Shown here piece by piece: positions 10,608 through 23,696 of a stretch of 64,000 nt of DNA. Each line of letters starts with the position of its first letter. The first letter of the stretch is position 1. The notes under the pieces are model-generated. The model was not told the origin of the DNA, ran no database searches, and was given only the letters and a program-made list of their open reading frames with translations. A program made the position numbers and the translations under genes. Source of the DNA: Ustulina deusta (Eukaryota > Ascomycota > Sordariomycetes > Xylariales > Xylariaceae); NCBI GenBank assembly GCA_023159155.1, contig JAJNNX010000017.1, forward strand, positions 682,001 through 746,000, read 5' to 3'.

Positions 10608-13023
10608 TCAGGCGTCGGCCTTGATCAAATCCGCAGCCTACAAGCTCAAATCGTTAGCATCAAAACACAAACACGCCTCGCGATTCCAACTCACCTTCTC
10701 AGCAATGGCATAAGTAGTCTGGCACGTATTGGCGCCGACTAGAACCGGCATGATGCTCGCATCAACAACGCGAAGTCCCTTAACACCATAGACCTTGAGC
10801 CGCTCATCGACAACGCCCCCCAGCTCGCGGGGCATCATGGCGCACGTTCCGACAGGGTGGAAGTACGAAGGATTGACATTCTGGCGCAAGAAGCTCTTCA
10901 AATCGTCCGGCTCTTTGACGTAGTCGGGCGGTTGGAGCTGGCGCGGCCCGAGGTCCCGCAGTCGCGTCTCGAAGTAATAGCGCTTCGTGAAGCGCAGGAT
11001 CTCCACCATGATGTCCAGGTCCACGGGGTTTGTGAGCGCGCGATAATCCACTACTGGCTCGCTCCCGAATGGGTCTGCCGTGTTGATGTTCACGGTGCCG
11101 CGGCTTAGTGGATGCAGGTCTACGATTGTGCCTGACGACGCGCCCCCTGTTAACACGTGGTTGTAGAATGCCGTGTTTGGGGATCGGATAGCGGCGGCCA
11201 TGTTCTTCATCTGCGCTTTGTACCCTATGTAAAATACACGTATTAGCAGTGCGAGGAATAGACTTTGGGAATGGAAGCTGTCAACTTCTTGTAGGTGTCG
11301 ACCCTTTACGAGCGTCGTGAGCGGCCATTCAGACCACATCTACTTACCCGCAAGAACAGTTGGATGTGTGCTGCTGGGTAATGACGTGGAGTAGTCTAAA
11401 TTTTCGAGCTTCGAGGCAATTTCCTCGAAGGTGTTGGGGGCAATGACCGGCATACCGAGCCAGGCAGCGGCGTTGCCAACACCCAAGGAATAGGGACCTC
11501 AAAATTTTAATAAGTCCTAAATCCTAAAATCTCTGTCGTTCTTGGTGGGGTTTGGCATACCAGTTTTGTTAGCCCTCCAAATCTCTTGGGCCCAGGCAGA
11601 AAAGTTCTGGTTCGAGTACATGTCTGTCGGGTTTGGATGGACGCTGAAATTTTGAACTAATATTACTTCGTGAGTATATACTTCCACTCGAGTTCGAACA
11701 TGGAAAAGCAGACTTACGAACAATGCTTGTGAAGACCATGGGGTGGTCCTGGAAATTCTGACCAACACCTGGAAGGTCGACAACAGGGTCTATTCCAGCA
11801 GACTCCAAAAGCACACGGGGTCCAATGCCACTTTGCTGAAGTAGCTGTGGTGAGTGGATTGCGCCGGCCGCTATGATGACTTCCTTGTTTGCCTTGACAG
11901 TGATGATAGCGGTGCCATTCTCCGCCTTCTGCTCGAATGAGACGCCAGTGGCCACTCCATAATCCAGTAGAATCCTAGTAACTTTTGACTCGGTGAGTAC
12001 TTCAAAGTTGGTCCCGTTGATGCCATCAAAATGAGCAGTTCTAGCGTAGGATCTTTCTACCTTTTCCGGGTCCATAAAGGTTGGGAACCAGTATACACCG
12101 GCTTTCCCTGAACCACTGTCTGGTGGGAATTCAACCCCTGGTATGTCTCTGAACGCCTCAAACTGTGTCTCTTCGCTTCATGTGAGCAATGAATTTGACA
12201 TTGGGTTTTATCTACCACGAACCTAGAGCGGGCCATTGGAAACGCGGCCACGACGTATGAACGCTGGAACTGTTACCCCAGTACGAGGTATCCCAAGTGA
12301 TGTTGACAGACTTGGCTACTTCATCAAGAGGCGGGGAAAAGGTGATAGCCTTATCCATTGAGACAAATTAATAGACACAGGGCTTAGGCAAACGCACCTT
12401 CTTGAAATATGGCAACAACCCTTCCCATGACCATGTCGAGTCTTTGCCGAAGAAGCTTCCCCACCGATCGTAATCGTCAGATGTCCCTCGGATAGTCATC
12501 ATAGCGTTTATGGCAGAGCTTCCGCCAACCAATTTCCCGACGACGACGGTAGCCGACCTGTTGTTCAAGTTTGACTGGGGGACTGAGTTGATCTGGTACG
12601 ACCAGGATGATCCCATTGCTGCGAGTCCCGAGTAGACTTGGCTGATTCTAGGAGAGTCGACTGGGCACGAGTGTAAGCTAGTTACAACTTTGAATACATG
12701 TAGAAAATTAGCATTCCACGTACCAACGTTGCCATTTTCGATAACTAGAACCGTTGCTAGTTCTTAGCGTTAAGTAAAGCCCAGTAGTCCTCATAACTTT
12801 CTGAGATCTCACATTTCCCGTCTGCTGATAATCGATCTGCAACTGTTAAGCCGGAAGTCCCTGCTCCCACAATTACATAGTCGTAAGAAGATCGTAGGGT
12901 CGACGCGCCATAGAGGGATCGAATATGTAAGCCACTTCGCGAGATAGGTAGTCCAATAGAGTACACCGTTCCCAAGAGCAACGTTGCCCAATGGGCCAAA
13001 CCGAAGGGCAAGTTTGGCAGCAT
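10608..13023 (-). CDS. GMC (glucose-methanol-choline) family FAD oxidoreductase, nine exons
   Basis: Nine minus-strand exons close in phase: 13023-12813, 12756-12724, 12660-12398, 12349-12223, 12170-11718, 11656-11561, 11497-11348, 11224-10695 and 10637-10608, giving 630 aa, the usual length for the family. The N-terminus is hydrophobic (LAHWATLLLGTVYSIGLP), suggesting a signal peptide. The FAD-binding motif YDYVIVGAGTSG lies at about residues 47-58, and the GMC-type GKLVGGSSAINAM block follows. The catalytic His is in HPVGTC (about residue 567) and the partner residue is Asn at about 610 (GANTCQTTYAIAEK). Exon 2 is only 33 nt. Members oxidise alcohols, sugars or secondary-metabolite intermediates; the substrate cannot be told. 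Neighbours give no clear pathway. No lesion was found. Confidence 0.9.
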
Positions 13024-16000
13024 TGTTAGATACGGAGGGCCTAGATAGTAATGTTAGCACGAACGAGAAAAGGCCTCGCATTTATGAACCCCCCTCTCCC
13101 CAAACAATGGGCATACCGGCTAGATAGAAAACAGTATGTAGCTGAGAGATGAGTGTCTCGGCTAATTGCTGAGAAAGCGCAGCTACACGGTAAGGCAGTT
13201 AAACCGATTGGTTGTACTCCTGAGAGCTATAGCCATAAGTCTACATCCTGATTGCAATAAGATATCTACGCCGGTAGATGACACGAAATCGTATATAAAA
13301 ATTAAATTCAATCTACTTTTCAGATTATGAGGACATTGGCGAGCCTAGCAGGTCTGACGGTGCAGACCATATATTAATAGTCCTGGCTCACACGAGGGCA
13401 AATTCCCCGTGGCAAGTACTACTTTCACGGCTCAAAGACGGTGCAAAACATGCGAAAGTTTCGGCTCTTCAGCCTGTCCACTTTTGTCAAAGGCAATACG
13501 ACATGTCCTTATCCAGCTAAAAACGTTCTGAAAACCGCAAAGTTTGCCATCTTTCTGCATTCTGAAACCTCATGGAACACGTCAAATGGCTCTAAGATCT
13601 GCATAGAATAATTTTCGTACCCTATTGACCTCCGTATAGTAGAATATACAGTGAAATAACTGTCCCGCCGTGCTTGTACAAGTTCGATATACCCCTGGGG
13701 GATGACTATTAGATTATGAGCTTCCACTCATCCGCCCACCCTAATGATCTTAATAATCTTTCGTTTCCCCTTGACCCGTGGTTCCGTGCTATTTATGTAT
13801 CCAGAAGGTTAGACTAGAATTTCCATTATAAGGCCTGTTGTATATGATTCGCACGACCATTATACGCTCATAGTGTGGTGCGCTTGCCGCATTCATAAGA
13901 TGAGGTATCTGGGCCCATCGGCCTAGTCTCGCCCCCTGAGGCCGTGAGCTTCGTGCCAAATTGTCCTTTGGCGGGGGGGACATACAAGCGTACTATCTTA
14001 CATTAGTGAAGTCGCTACAGGTGTAGGTTATGATTATTGCTATTAAGTAAAAGCACAACAGCCGGAAATACCTTGTTCCAGATTCAAGTTCTAATGGGAC
14101 AGCTGAAGCAAGTAGCCAACTTTCCCTTTCGTAGATATTTCGTAACTAATGAGATCAACTTAGGTGCACGAGAAGATCGTTATCCTGGGGCACCTATGAA
14201 TAACTCTACCTCAATACACGCCCTAAAACTGAAGGGTATATAAGGTGGCCGGTTTAATTGCAAACTGAAGACCTCTGATGTGGCCACATGTGAGGACCGT
14301 GCTTACTCTGGACTACAGATGGGGGAACATAGCAGACCCAAAATTGATTTGCTCCAATGGGCTGGCTTTTAAGGTGCAACAGGGGCTTTTTCAGGCCCTC
14401 TTTGAGATTTTGCCCAATGATCCGCTGCTCGTATAGTAGATGGTTCATTATAACAGGCCTGGCTTGGAATACTAGAAACATATGCCTATAAAGTGAAGTT
14501 TAAAACGATGCCGACCGTAGAAATGTCCCCAATGTTCTCCAACTTTTCCTTTTTGTCATATATTGATCTAATCTATTCAGACTTCGTGGCATTATCAAGC
14601 TAGGTCATGATTATGGGTACAGTCTATCAGCTAGTCGGCGTGTCATCATTTGGCTTGGGGAAGCTAACGAATTCACTAATCTTACCCTAAAGACTCTACT
14701 AGAAGCCTCATCTCTCACTTTCAACTCGCAAAGTGTCCTATATTGGCTATGCGCTCGGCGTGCACAGAGCCTGGGCAAACGAGATCGCCCCATGGATCCC
14801 ACTATCAGTCATGCATGGCACCGGGTTGAATGAGCATATTCGGCAGTATCGAACCACTTCGTTCGACGGTTTGCAAGTTAACAAAACACCACGAGACCTT
14901 CCCACATGGGTCTGACTGGACTGGCCACGGAGCTACATTTTCGTGGGCTGAGTAGACCTACTCCAACCTGAAAAACCGACACCCGATAATCAATGCCGAT
15001 GACCTTGGGCTACCTAGGTCCGGGCGTCAATCCGCATGACAGTCGCATTGCATACGAGGAGAAACCAGCAACTATAGGTATACGGTTTCACCCGGAGAGG
15101 CCATCGTGCTATGCTCGCTCCCGATGTCTCTTGTCCCAAGGATCATCCCGCGACGAGACGTATACCTAGACTCGATGGACCTGGGCGGTCCGATTGGAGA
15201 TGTCGCGCAGTATCCCAACGACTCCCTTTGACGCATTCACTGCTCGCCCAAGATCCTGTTGCATTGTTGCACCTCCAACCAAAAGGCATGCGAATGTTCC
15301 CGAGCTCCAATTATCGCCGCGGCGCCCGCACCTGCCCCCTCGGTTACGCTTAGAATATATCTCGTCAACTTGATATGCTGGATCTAGAGGATAGAAGGAT
15401 GAAGGCTAGAAAGTAACCACGAAATTTCTGCCTTATCATCAGGGCTATGAGAGAGCACCCAACTGCAACCAACGAGGGGGATTGGCTTGTGTCGCTCGCT
15501 CGAGAGCAGGGACTACTCCTGCTCAGGCCTGCCAAAGACTCCATCCAAGTTTGAGTTAATCCCTGGCTTTCTGAAATATGGAGATAGGAAGCCAAGCTGC
15601 GAAGTGCCTTGTATCGACGTGGCTGGAAACAAATTGGTTGATTGGACTTCTAATACCAACCCCAAGGTAAGAAGACCCTTTGGCAACACCATCGGGATTT
15701 TTGAGTCGTTCCTATTAAGCTGTTACCGATTTGATTGAATAATTATCGCTGTTCCCCCCTTTCTTCATCGCCAAATTGTAACGAGTTACACTAGCCCATG
15801 GTCAGCATTAAACACTAAGAGCAGTATGCCCGCCAAGACGAGCCATCTCCGCAGCGAGTTTCACCCTAGAGAGGTATTTTTTTCTGTGAATCTACTCTGT
15901 TGAAAACGTGTTCTATGTCAGCGTCTATATGCGCTATACCAAATCAAGCAAAACCTATTATAGCACTCTGACCTGTCTACACTAATATATCAAATACCTA

Positions 16001-17315
16001 CCTTGAAAGAAAAAACGTCTACAATAAGGTGCAACACCAATTTTGCTATATTATTAAAAAAAAACCCCCCTCCATAACTAATTTCAAAGGTTATACAAAC
16101 AGCTATATTTAATTGTGGTCAGTTTAGAAAGTGCTCAAGCCGATGCAGTGATCGAAGCTGTGATACCACTTACCTGATTGGGAATGCCGGGTCCCCCGGA
16201 TTATGGTCATGTATACCACCTAGCTATGTATCCATTGTCCAGTATGCCTAGCTTCTATGGTGTTCGCTAATGTGACTCAAGGTCCTTGCATTCATCTGTC
16301 TGGGCGGCTTGAGAGCTTGTGCTACACCATTACTTCAAAGGCTGATATGAATAGTAGGGGTCCATAGCAGGAGGGACAACGACGCACAAGCTTGGAGGCA
16401 TTCAACCCTCCATGAAATACGCACGGAGGAGAGGAAACAGATTCAGATATTATCGGTATTATGACGCTGTTTTCTTTCAACGCAGAGTGCGGGCAATCCT
16501 CGCACATATGCAATTAGCTCCAGATAGTCATGTCTACATACGCATATACGAATTGCTGAGGGATGCTTATTTCTCCTGATAGGTGAACCGTGGGCCTGGT
16601 ACGGTAGCGCCGGCGCTAAGATGGGGTATTAACTAAGCAGACGTCCCATCTACCTAGTGTACATCCTAGTGTAAATCTCTTCACGAACAGCCTGGAAGCA
16701 GGGATATTCAAGGTCGAAAAGTGGTTAGACCGTTCCTTTGTTGTATCGGCCGAAAGGAAGCTAACATCCACAATTTCTCGTAGCGTCAGATAGCGCCAGC
16801 GTCACTAGTCCAGAAGTTGACCGCTCCCCCTTTGATCCCCACATCATATGACTTCAGCCCCCGGCCGTGACAGATAGAGTGAGATGCTGAAGAGATGGAC
16901 AGCCTGACAACGAGTCCAAGTCTACCCCAGACCCAGGACTTAGTCTCAAATCGTTTCTCCGCATTACTAGCCCTGTCATCATCTAACACGTTGGGGAAGC
17001 TGTGTCGAATGATGTTCCCACTAACAACTAGCTCTCCGTGCTACGCCGGACTAACCTGGACTAGACCTTTCCCCAGTTCATCGATCTCTGTTGATCTCCG
17101 TCTAGGATGCATCAACACACGTACTCCACGCACTACTTCCTCCGGGGAAAGGGAATGCAGAATGATGGAGGTCCAACCTTCTACTTACATGTATAACATA
17201 CGCCCTATTTATATCCTACGATGCACTCGAAACTTCCCGTGTGAATCTTCTGCCCACCGTGTTACAGACTAAACCCCGGATTTGAGTCAACTGTATCAGA
17301 CTACCTTCAGACAAG
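13024..17315. other. Long intergenic region, no gene supported
   Basis: 4.3 kb without a supportable gene. Weak coding-like fragments lie near 15430-15550 and 15590-15670; the second ends at a GTAAGA donor-like site, but they do not join into a protein. The final few hundred bases should hold the promoter of the transporter at 17316. A TATA-like tatttatat lies near 17206-17214. Confidence 0.5.
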
Positions 17316-18482
17316 ATGGAGAACGGCAGTTCAATCGACACCAACGGCACCAAACATGAACATCTTCACGATGGCATGAGTCCCGACTCCGCCATCAAGA
17401 AAATCCAAACGGCAGGGAGTATCTCTATCTCGCCAGCTCTGTTTGAGAAACTATACCTGTCACCCCAGAACCATGTGAAGGGAAATTTGAGGCAGACTTT
17501 CGGAAACCCAACCGCAATGTTAGTGATCAGCTCTCCCTAACCTATCCATCAACGGCATTGGACACTTTAACTAACACATCGTAGCGGGTTGGCCGGCCAC
17601 GTCATTTCTATCGGTCCTCTTGCATGCGATCTCCTGGGATGGCGAGGCGCTGGCGGTGGTGGTGCGGCTAGCATGTAAGTATACATCATGATGCTCCAGC
17701 ACGCCGGAGATCCCCTACGATTCGCCAATTGTATCGAAGACCTAATAGAATCCACCCAGTCCGTTCTTCCTCTATTTCGGCGGTGTTCTCATGACACTGG
17801 GAGGTCTTCTCGAGTTCTTCCTAGGCAACACGTTCCCATCGGTCGTCTTCGTCTCGTTCGGTGCCTTCTGGCTGAGTTACGGAGGCTTGTTGCTTCCCCA
17901 GCTGAATGCGTATGGCGCCTATGCACCCCCGGATGCCGCCTCGCTCAGCGAAGGACTGACGACTACGGGTTTTAACGCCAGTTTCGGTACGTTTGACCCC
18001 AAATTTACCCTATCTATTGTGGCAAGTAGATGTGCAACGAGGAGCTGACTAGTTGGATTCTTATCGTAGGTTTTGTTACACTTTCCATGGGTATCCTGTG
18101 TCTCATGTACACGATCTGCTCTATCCGAACCAACCTTGCCTTCGTCATCGTCTTCTTCACCCTTCTTCTCACCTTCAGTTTGATCACGGGAGCGTATTGG
18201 GCTCTGGCTCTAGACTACACGGGAAATGCTGCATATGCCGGAAAGCTGCTTCAGGTACGTTGTTGACTGACTTCTCTGTCAATTTCCCGGTGTGGACTTG
18301 TTGCTGACCTTCTTGGGCGATATTAGGGTGCCGGAGGCTTTTCTTTCGTCTGCACTGCTGCTAGCTGGTGGATTCTGTTCAGCCTTATGTTCGCCTCAGT
18401 CGATATGCCGATCAGCCTTCCTCTCGGTGACCTAAGCACCAGAATCCCTGGCGCCAGCGACCGTAAGCTCGCGCAAGATTAA
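17316..18482 (+). CDS. GPR1/FUN34/YaaH family transporter (acetate/ammonium-type)
   Basis: Five plus-strand exons, 17316-17518, 17585-17674, 17760-17986, 18070-18254 and 18327-18482, give 286 aa. All introns (66-85 bp) have GT..AG ends, and two show clear CTAAC/CTGAC branch sites. A hydrophilic N-terminus of about 60 residues precedes the family signature NPTAIGLAGH (64-73). Six hydrophobic segments follow, including the PFFLYFGGVLMTLGGLLEF stretch and an NASFG block. These proteins (Ato2/Gpr1/AcpA type) sit in the plasma membrane and move acetate or act in ammonium/acetate signalling. The protein ends SDRKLAQD. The frame and membrane topology look intact. The substrate is inferred from the family only. 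Confidence 0.9.
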
Positions 18483-21400
18483 TTGAATCCACTATCCACC
18501 GAACACATCATAACGGAACATGGCCATGAAACAGTGTTGGATATGGATAACGGAAAATTGGGCTCTGGAATTAAAAGGGAAATTTGAGCTCTGGCTTTCA
18601 AGGATATAGTTCAAATCGAGAACATATAACCTGTCAACTAGAGAGGCTATATGTGTCAAGACTGGGGTACTCGCTGCTTGCTGTACAATAACATTATTGC
18701 CTGAAAAATTGTGGCATTTGTCCTAGAGTGAGCCATGTATTCTTCTAATCAAGTACTAAAGCGGTGCGTGTGGGATGTAAGGAGTATGGCGACGGCTAGA
18801 AGGGATATTGGGATCGTCCTATACAGCTACGTCAGGCCATACAAGCCTATCTATAACTTCTGTTGATTAACCTTCGTATCGTGGCTATTGCTTTGGCTAC
18901 ACTTATTCATGTATTTATTAATTAATTAGCTGTTTTAATCGCAAAAGTTCCATTGCATTCCATTAAACCGACAGAATTCCTTATGATTCCCCCCTATCCA
19001 CAGGAGTAAGGACCAAGTACAACTCCTTATCGTTGTTCGACCACTTTCCTGCTTCAGTAAGGCCATTGAAGATCGGCGCTGTAACCTTGGACTAAGATTC
19101 TTCGCGTGTAGGTTTTTCATAGCTTCATGATTGACTATTTACTCTCTCCCCCTTACTCATACATCAAAGCCCCCCGATAATAGATTTCTTTTTTCTTTTT
19201 TTCGAATGAAGTCTCTAAGGTTGAAATTTCGATGTTACCTTATTCGTTATGGAAGCGTGAGACAGAGATAAGCCAGAGCGCGGCTGTCATAATGGGTATA
19301 ATAGGGGAGAGTGAGCATGCGTTGCGCAAAGAGCCTAGAACTAGATACTGACGAGCTCTCTGCAATAGACAAAATACTCTCTTTGTTCCCCTTGTCACAT
19401 AACGCCAAAGGGAAGCCGTTACTGTTAAGCCAGTTTCATCACTCGAGAATACCGCAAATACTGAACGCAGAGAGAGATGGCTTAGGTTGGTGTGTTAGTG
19501 TGATAATCGGTCAGATGCTGGGAATGCTCCCTTGATCCGAGCGCAGAAATCGGTGATACAGTTAACGCCGTAGTCCTACGAACAGATTTAGAATATCACT
19601 CACAATCTGACGTGTGCTCGAGTCAGCTTGAAGACTCACCAGGATGCCGACAACGAAGCTAACGCGTCTAAGTTGCATAATTGGACAAACATGCCTGGAT
19701 AATAAATAATGTTGAATGAAGCTCCATGTTATGACTAAAGATAATAATAACCAACGCTAAACCATATTCACGACTCCAAAAAAATCTTCCACATGAATCC
19801 ATACGAAGGCTTTTTCAACGGCTCAATTTGGTTAGAATATGTGGTTCGACGAAGCATTCAATCTAAAACCTCATTTTCAGCATGCGGACTTGTCCCTCAC
19901 ATAAGAGCACTCAACAATTTTGGCAAGCTATTCGTAGGCTACAGGAGGCTCTAAATAGAGAGACATCTGGACTTTTGAGATCGAGTTCCCTTATTACTTG
20001 TCATTCCAGACCTCCGTATCGAAGCGCCTTTTGGCTAGCCGGAGACTATCTTCCTCGAGAGAATCAGCGAGAACGGAATTACGAGCTTGAATCATAGAAT
20101 TATAGTTAAAAACGGCTTCGACAGAGCTTCTTATATCGCAACATAGTTGTCATTTGCACATGGCAGTATTAACAACAAACATATTGGAACTGGCTCTGAC
20201 AACACCGGACACAACTCTTCCCCCTGTGAGAAGGATATAGAAGGCCTGGAACCGGAACACGGTGCACGGAGCGCCTCACTTAATTTTTGAATAGGGGGAT
20301 TGTACGATTATCTTAGCTGGATTTGCTAAAGAGTTTATCCCCACTTTGAGCAGAGCCGAGCTATTTTGAATAGAAACGATGGCCAAGTCCCATCCTCAAT
20401 TCTCAACTAACCCGAACGATCTTCCGCCAGAGCTGACTCAAATCCTATTTATGTGTTGTAGAGGAAGGCCCACGGTAAATGAAATGATACCGAATGAGGA
20501 GAATGCTTAGATGCACCGTAACCAATGGTTTCATTGTTAGCAATGCTTCTGTCGAAGCGGTGGGCCGACATGGCTCTGTCTCAGACAAATCCCCCAAGCC
20601 GATCCCTAAGAGAGAGGCCAGATTGCTTATATCCGCAGTTGCACACCGTCCGACCATGCATGTTCTCTAGTAGTACTAGTCACACTACTATTATATGCCA
20701 TTGTGTCACAGTTCGTACTGCTCGTAGTTCCAGTGTTGACCTATTGTTATTGCACAAAGGGGGAAGTTCTTCCCAGGCTAGCTGGTTCTGTTGTCCTAAT
20801 ATATATGCGGCAAGGGCCCTGGCCCGTGCCGCGTAATCCCAGTCCTCGGCCCTGTTTCAATGTAGTTCCGTGACACATTGTGAGAGATATTCATATACTC
20901 CCTGACGCTGCCCGAAGAACACCGGCAGCTACAAGTATATATTTCACATTATTTTACTCACGCACCGTATTTTGCATACAAAGGTTGAAGAATTGGCACG
21001 GAAGCCTCCAGGAATGGAAGTTTTGGGATCCGAAAATCAAAGCTTTCTATTCTACTTGCGACCTCTATGAATAAGTTTTAACGTGACCTCGCCTTTTTGG
21101 AAATAGAGCTAGATCAGTGAAACTTTTTGCTAATATAGGTAGTTTGTTCTGCCTTGAATTGATAAAAAACTGTCGTTATATTTTTATATATAATATGTTA
21201 AAACGGAGTGAAATAACTTGGCAACAGCTTGTTGGCTATAGGGTCCCGGGGGGGGGAGGTGTGGCCCTACATGTGGGAAAAGAGGCAAAACGGTTTAGAG
21301 TTACTGAGAAAACTATACATTGCGGTTGTAATACTTAATTTAATACGGACTAAAGCTTCTTACTTTGTAGAGTGCGTTTAATAGAACTATAAGTAAGACA

Positions 21401-23696
21401 TATTATACTTGTTAAGAAACGTTTCTATTTTACACTTAATATTTACAACCAGTTAAGGCTTTCTTGCCTGCTAATATAATACCTACATTTATTTAACATT
21501 TTAGCTAAACGTTTATTAATAATTTTATATCTAATGATCATCCCGAAGTGCCATTAATGCCTTTCATTGCTCGAAGGGGGTTGCTTAAGCTAGTTTAAGC
21601 CGCTCGCTTTTTCTTTGCTCAAAGTCCAAGTGGTCTGTTGAACTACCTACCCCTGGATCTGGTTGGATAGGATATACTCTTGATATCATTGAGAGATGAA
21701 TGGTATTGTACGTTTTCTTAGTTATTTATATTGCAGAGGCCGCTGTGGCTCTAGAAGCTTGAAGGCATGAATGCTACCTAGGAAGCGGATTATAGATAAT
21801 CTACGACGCTAAATATTTATTATTATTAATTCAGCCAGTTATTTGAAGTTTTTTTTAGTATGCCGATGTTTTAAAAGATAATTAAGGGCTTCAGGGTATT
21901 AGTTATCTGAGGGTGTTGATACAGGATTTTTAACTGCCCTGCTGTGTTCTAGTGCTTTTTTCTACTGGGGGTTAGTTGTACGGTTGAGTTTGAACAATTA
22001 ATGGTGGGACGACTTACTACTAAATCCTTTGAATAGCTGTTTTATCACATGTTTTCTTTAGAGCTGCGAAGCTGTCCGCGTTAAGTTTTTCGAATGGTGA
22101 AGCAGCGAGATGATGTGTTTGTGTTGTTTACCAGCGAGCAACCCTCTACGCGACGAGGAGTTGGCGGGCTGCCTCTATGGGCGAGATTGAAGACCAAGGA
22201 AGCGCTGTGACTTGTAACGTGAAGCGGCCAAGGTCAGTTCATTACCTTTGTGTCCACTGATGCCTCGACCAGTTCAGGCTGCGGTATCCTAGGTTGCCCC
22301 TCTCCGTGGAGATAATACACGCGTGACCTTTTCAGCAACTAACGTTCAGAATGAAAGTGTTTCTGCTTAATAGATCATTTATCTACATCCAGTAACTCTA
22401 ATTGCACGGCTCAAGACGGGTACGCGGCTGAATCAACTAGCACAAAACGGATACCCAAGGCAGACGAGGGGACTTAGGCGCTTTTAAGGTGAAGATGTCC
22501 GAGTCTGCTATATCACCCTTTTCTCCTTCCTCCGCTTCCTATAGGTACTTGAAAGTGGTTCTGCTCTTCTCCTAACAATAGCATACCACCCTCTAGCTCA
22601 ACATGCCTCGTCTGGATCTTGAGTGCAAAAGGAAATATAATCTCACTTTAATAAATCTGGTTTTGTTGTGCTTGTCGAGTACGCATTGTTACCTCTTGAC
22701 CTAGCTGACATGGTCCATCGACGAGACTGATCCTTCCATTTTTGCTAGATTCCTTGATTCTTGAAAAATATCAAGGTATTGAATGAATGTCTATAGTTGC
22801 ACATCGTCCTAACAACATAAGAAAAGCCTGTGTGCCAAAATGAACACAAGGAACCCAGTACAGCGGTGTATAATCACATGGTACAACATCTCTCGGAGCT
22901 CTCGTGTTACTTTGTACTGAACGGGAGTCTTCCATCACCGTTGTGCGGCTCATATTAACCATCTGGCCACGTTGAATCGCTTATATTGTTGAATTATTGG
23001 AAACCAATTGTCCGCGAAGTTTCCTATTTGCGCGGCGAAGCCCTCCGTTGATGGATTCGTCGCTCATACAGTACTTTTGCATCCATCTGTATACCTATCA
23101 GAATCGCTACATCGACACACGATCTGTCATTCACTTCCCATAAACTACCGACCACAGACTGAGAATTCGGAGAGTTATCCCGTCATGAAGATACCATTGT
23201 TTATTTCCGTCCTGTAGCACGTGTGAAATCCCGTCCGTACGCGCACCACGCCAGGCACTGTCAACTGGCCGCGATGATCTGCGCAGACTCCCTCCACGTG
23301 CCGGGGCTTGGAAGGGGCGGGGGGAGATGAATGGAAAAGAAATGTCAAGTCGTAGGTCTCTAAAGACTACACGATTTGGCGGGACCATGGTATTTGTTTA
23401 TACCACGATGGATTCAGATGAGGTTAAAAGCGTGGTGAAGTAATTAGGAGCTGAAAATGGACCGTAGCCCACTCGGAAAGGGTCTTGGCAGAGAATGTCG
23501 ATCCATATTCGCCCCCCCCCTCCCCTTTTTTCAGCGAAATAGCATCAGGGTTCTTCGCGTCCCCTTTGAATCTCGATGAATCTGGCTACACCCTAAGTTC
23601 GGGCACTAGCGAGCAAGCGCCCAGAAACACGGTAGAATGTACGATTCAGTGATGCATTAAATTGGCGTCAATGTTCAATCACTGATTGATCGAGCA
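18483..23696. other. Long gene-free, partly AT-rich region
   Basis: 5.2 kb with only short, unsupported frames. About 21080-22010 is markedly AT-rich, with TTATTA/ATAATT-type words and a small inverted repeat (gcttaa..ttaagc near 21580-21600). G9 and C9 runs occur at about 21247 and 23512. This could be a decayed, RIP-affected repeat, but no transposase or terminal repeats were recognised. Confidence 0.5.

Noticed and set aside
15400..15690. Protein-like stretches (EHPTATNEGDWLVSLAREQG and GDRKPSCEVPCIDVAGNKLV) ending at a GTAAGA donor-like site
   Set aside because: They lie in different frames, have no start and join to nothing downstream. They could be a relic but are too short to support.
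18030..18120. Alternative exon start in the GPR1-family gene (MCNEELTSWILIVGFV frame)
   Set aside because: The chosen intron (17987-18069) has a CTGAC branch site just upstream of its acceptor and gives a continuous helix after NASFG. The alternative lacks an acceptor in phase.
10600..18500. A biosynthetic gene cluster built around the GMC oxidoreductase and the GPR1-family transporter
   Set aside because: No backbone synthase, P450 or pathway regulator lies nearby, and 4.3 kb of empty DNA separates the two genes.
21080..22010. AT-rich block considered as a transposon
   Set aside because: No transposase, reverse transcriptase, terminal repeats or target-site duplication could be recognised; kept only as AT-rich DNA.
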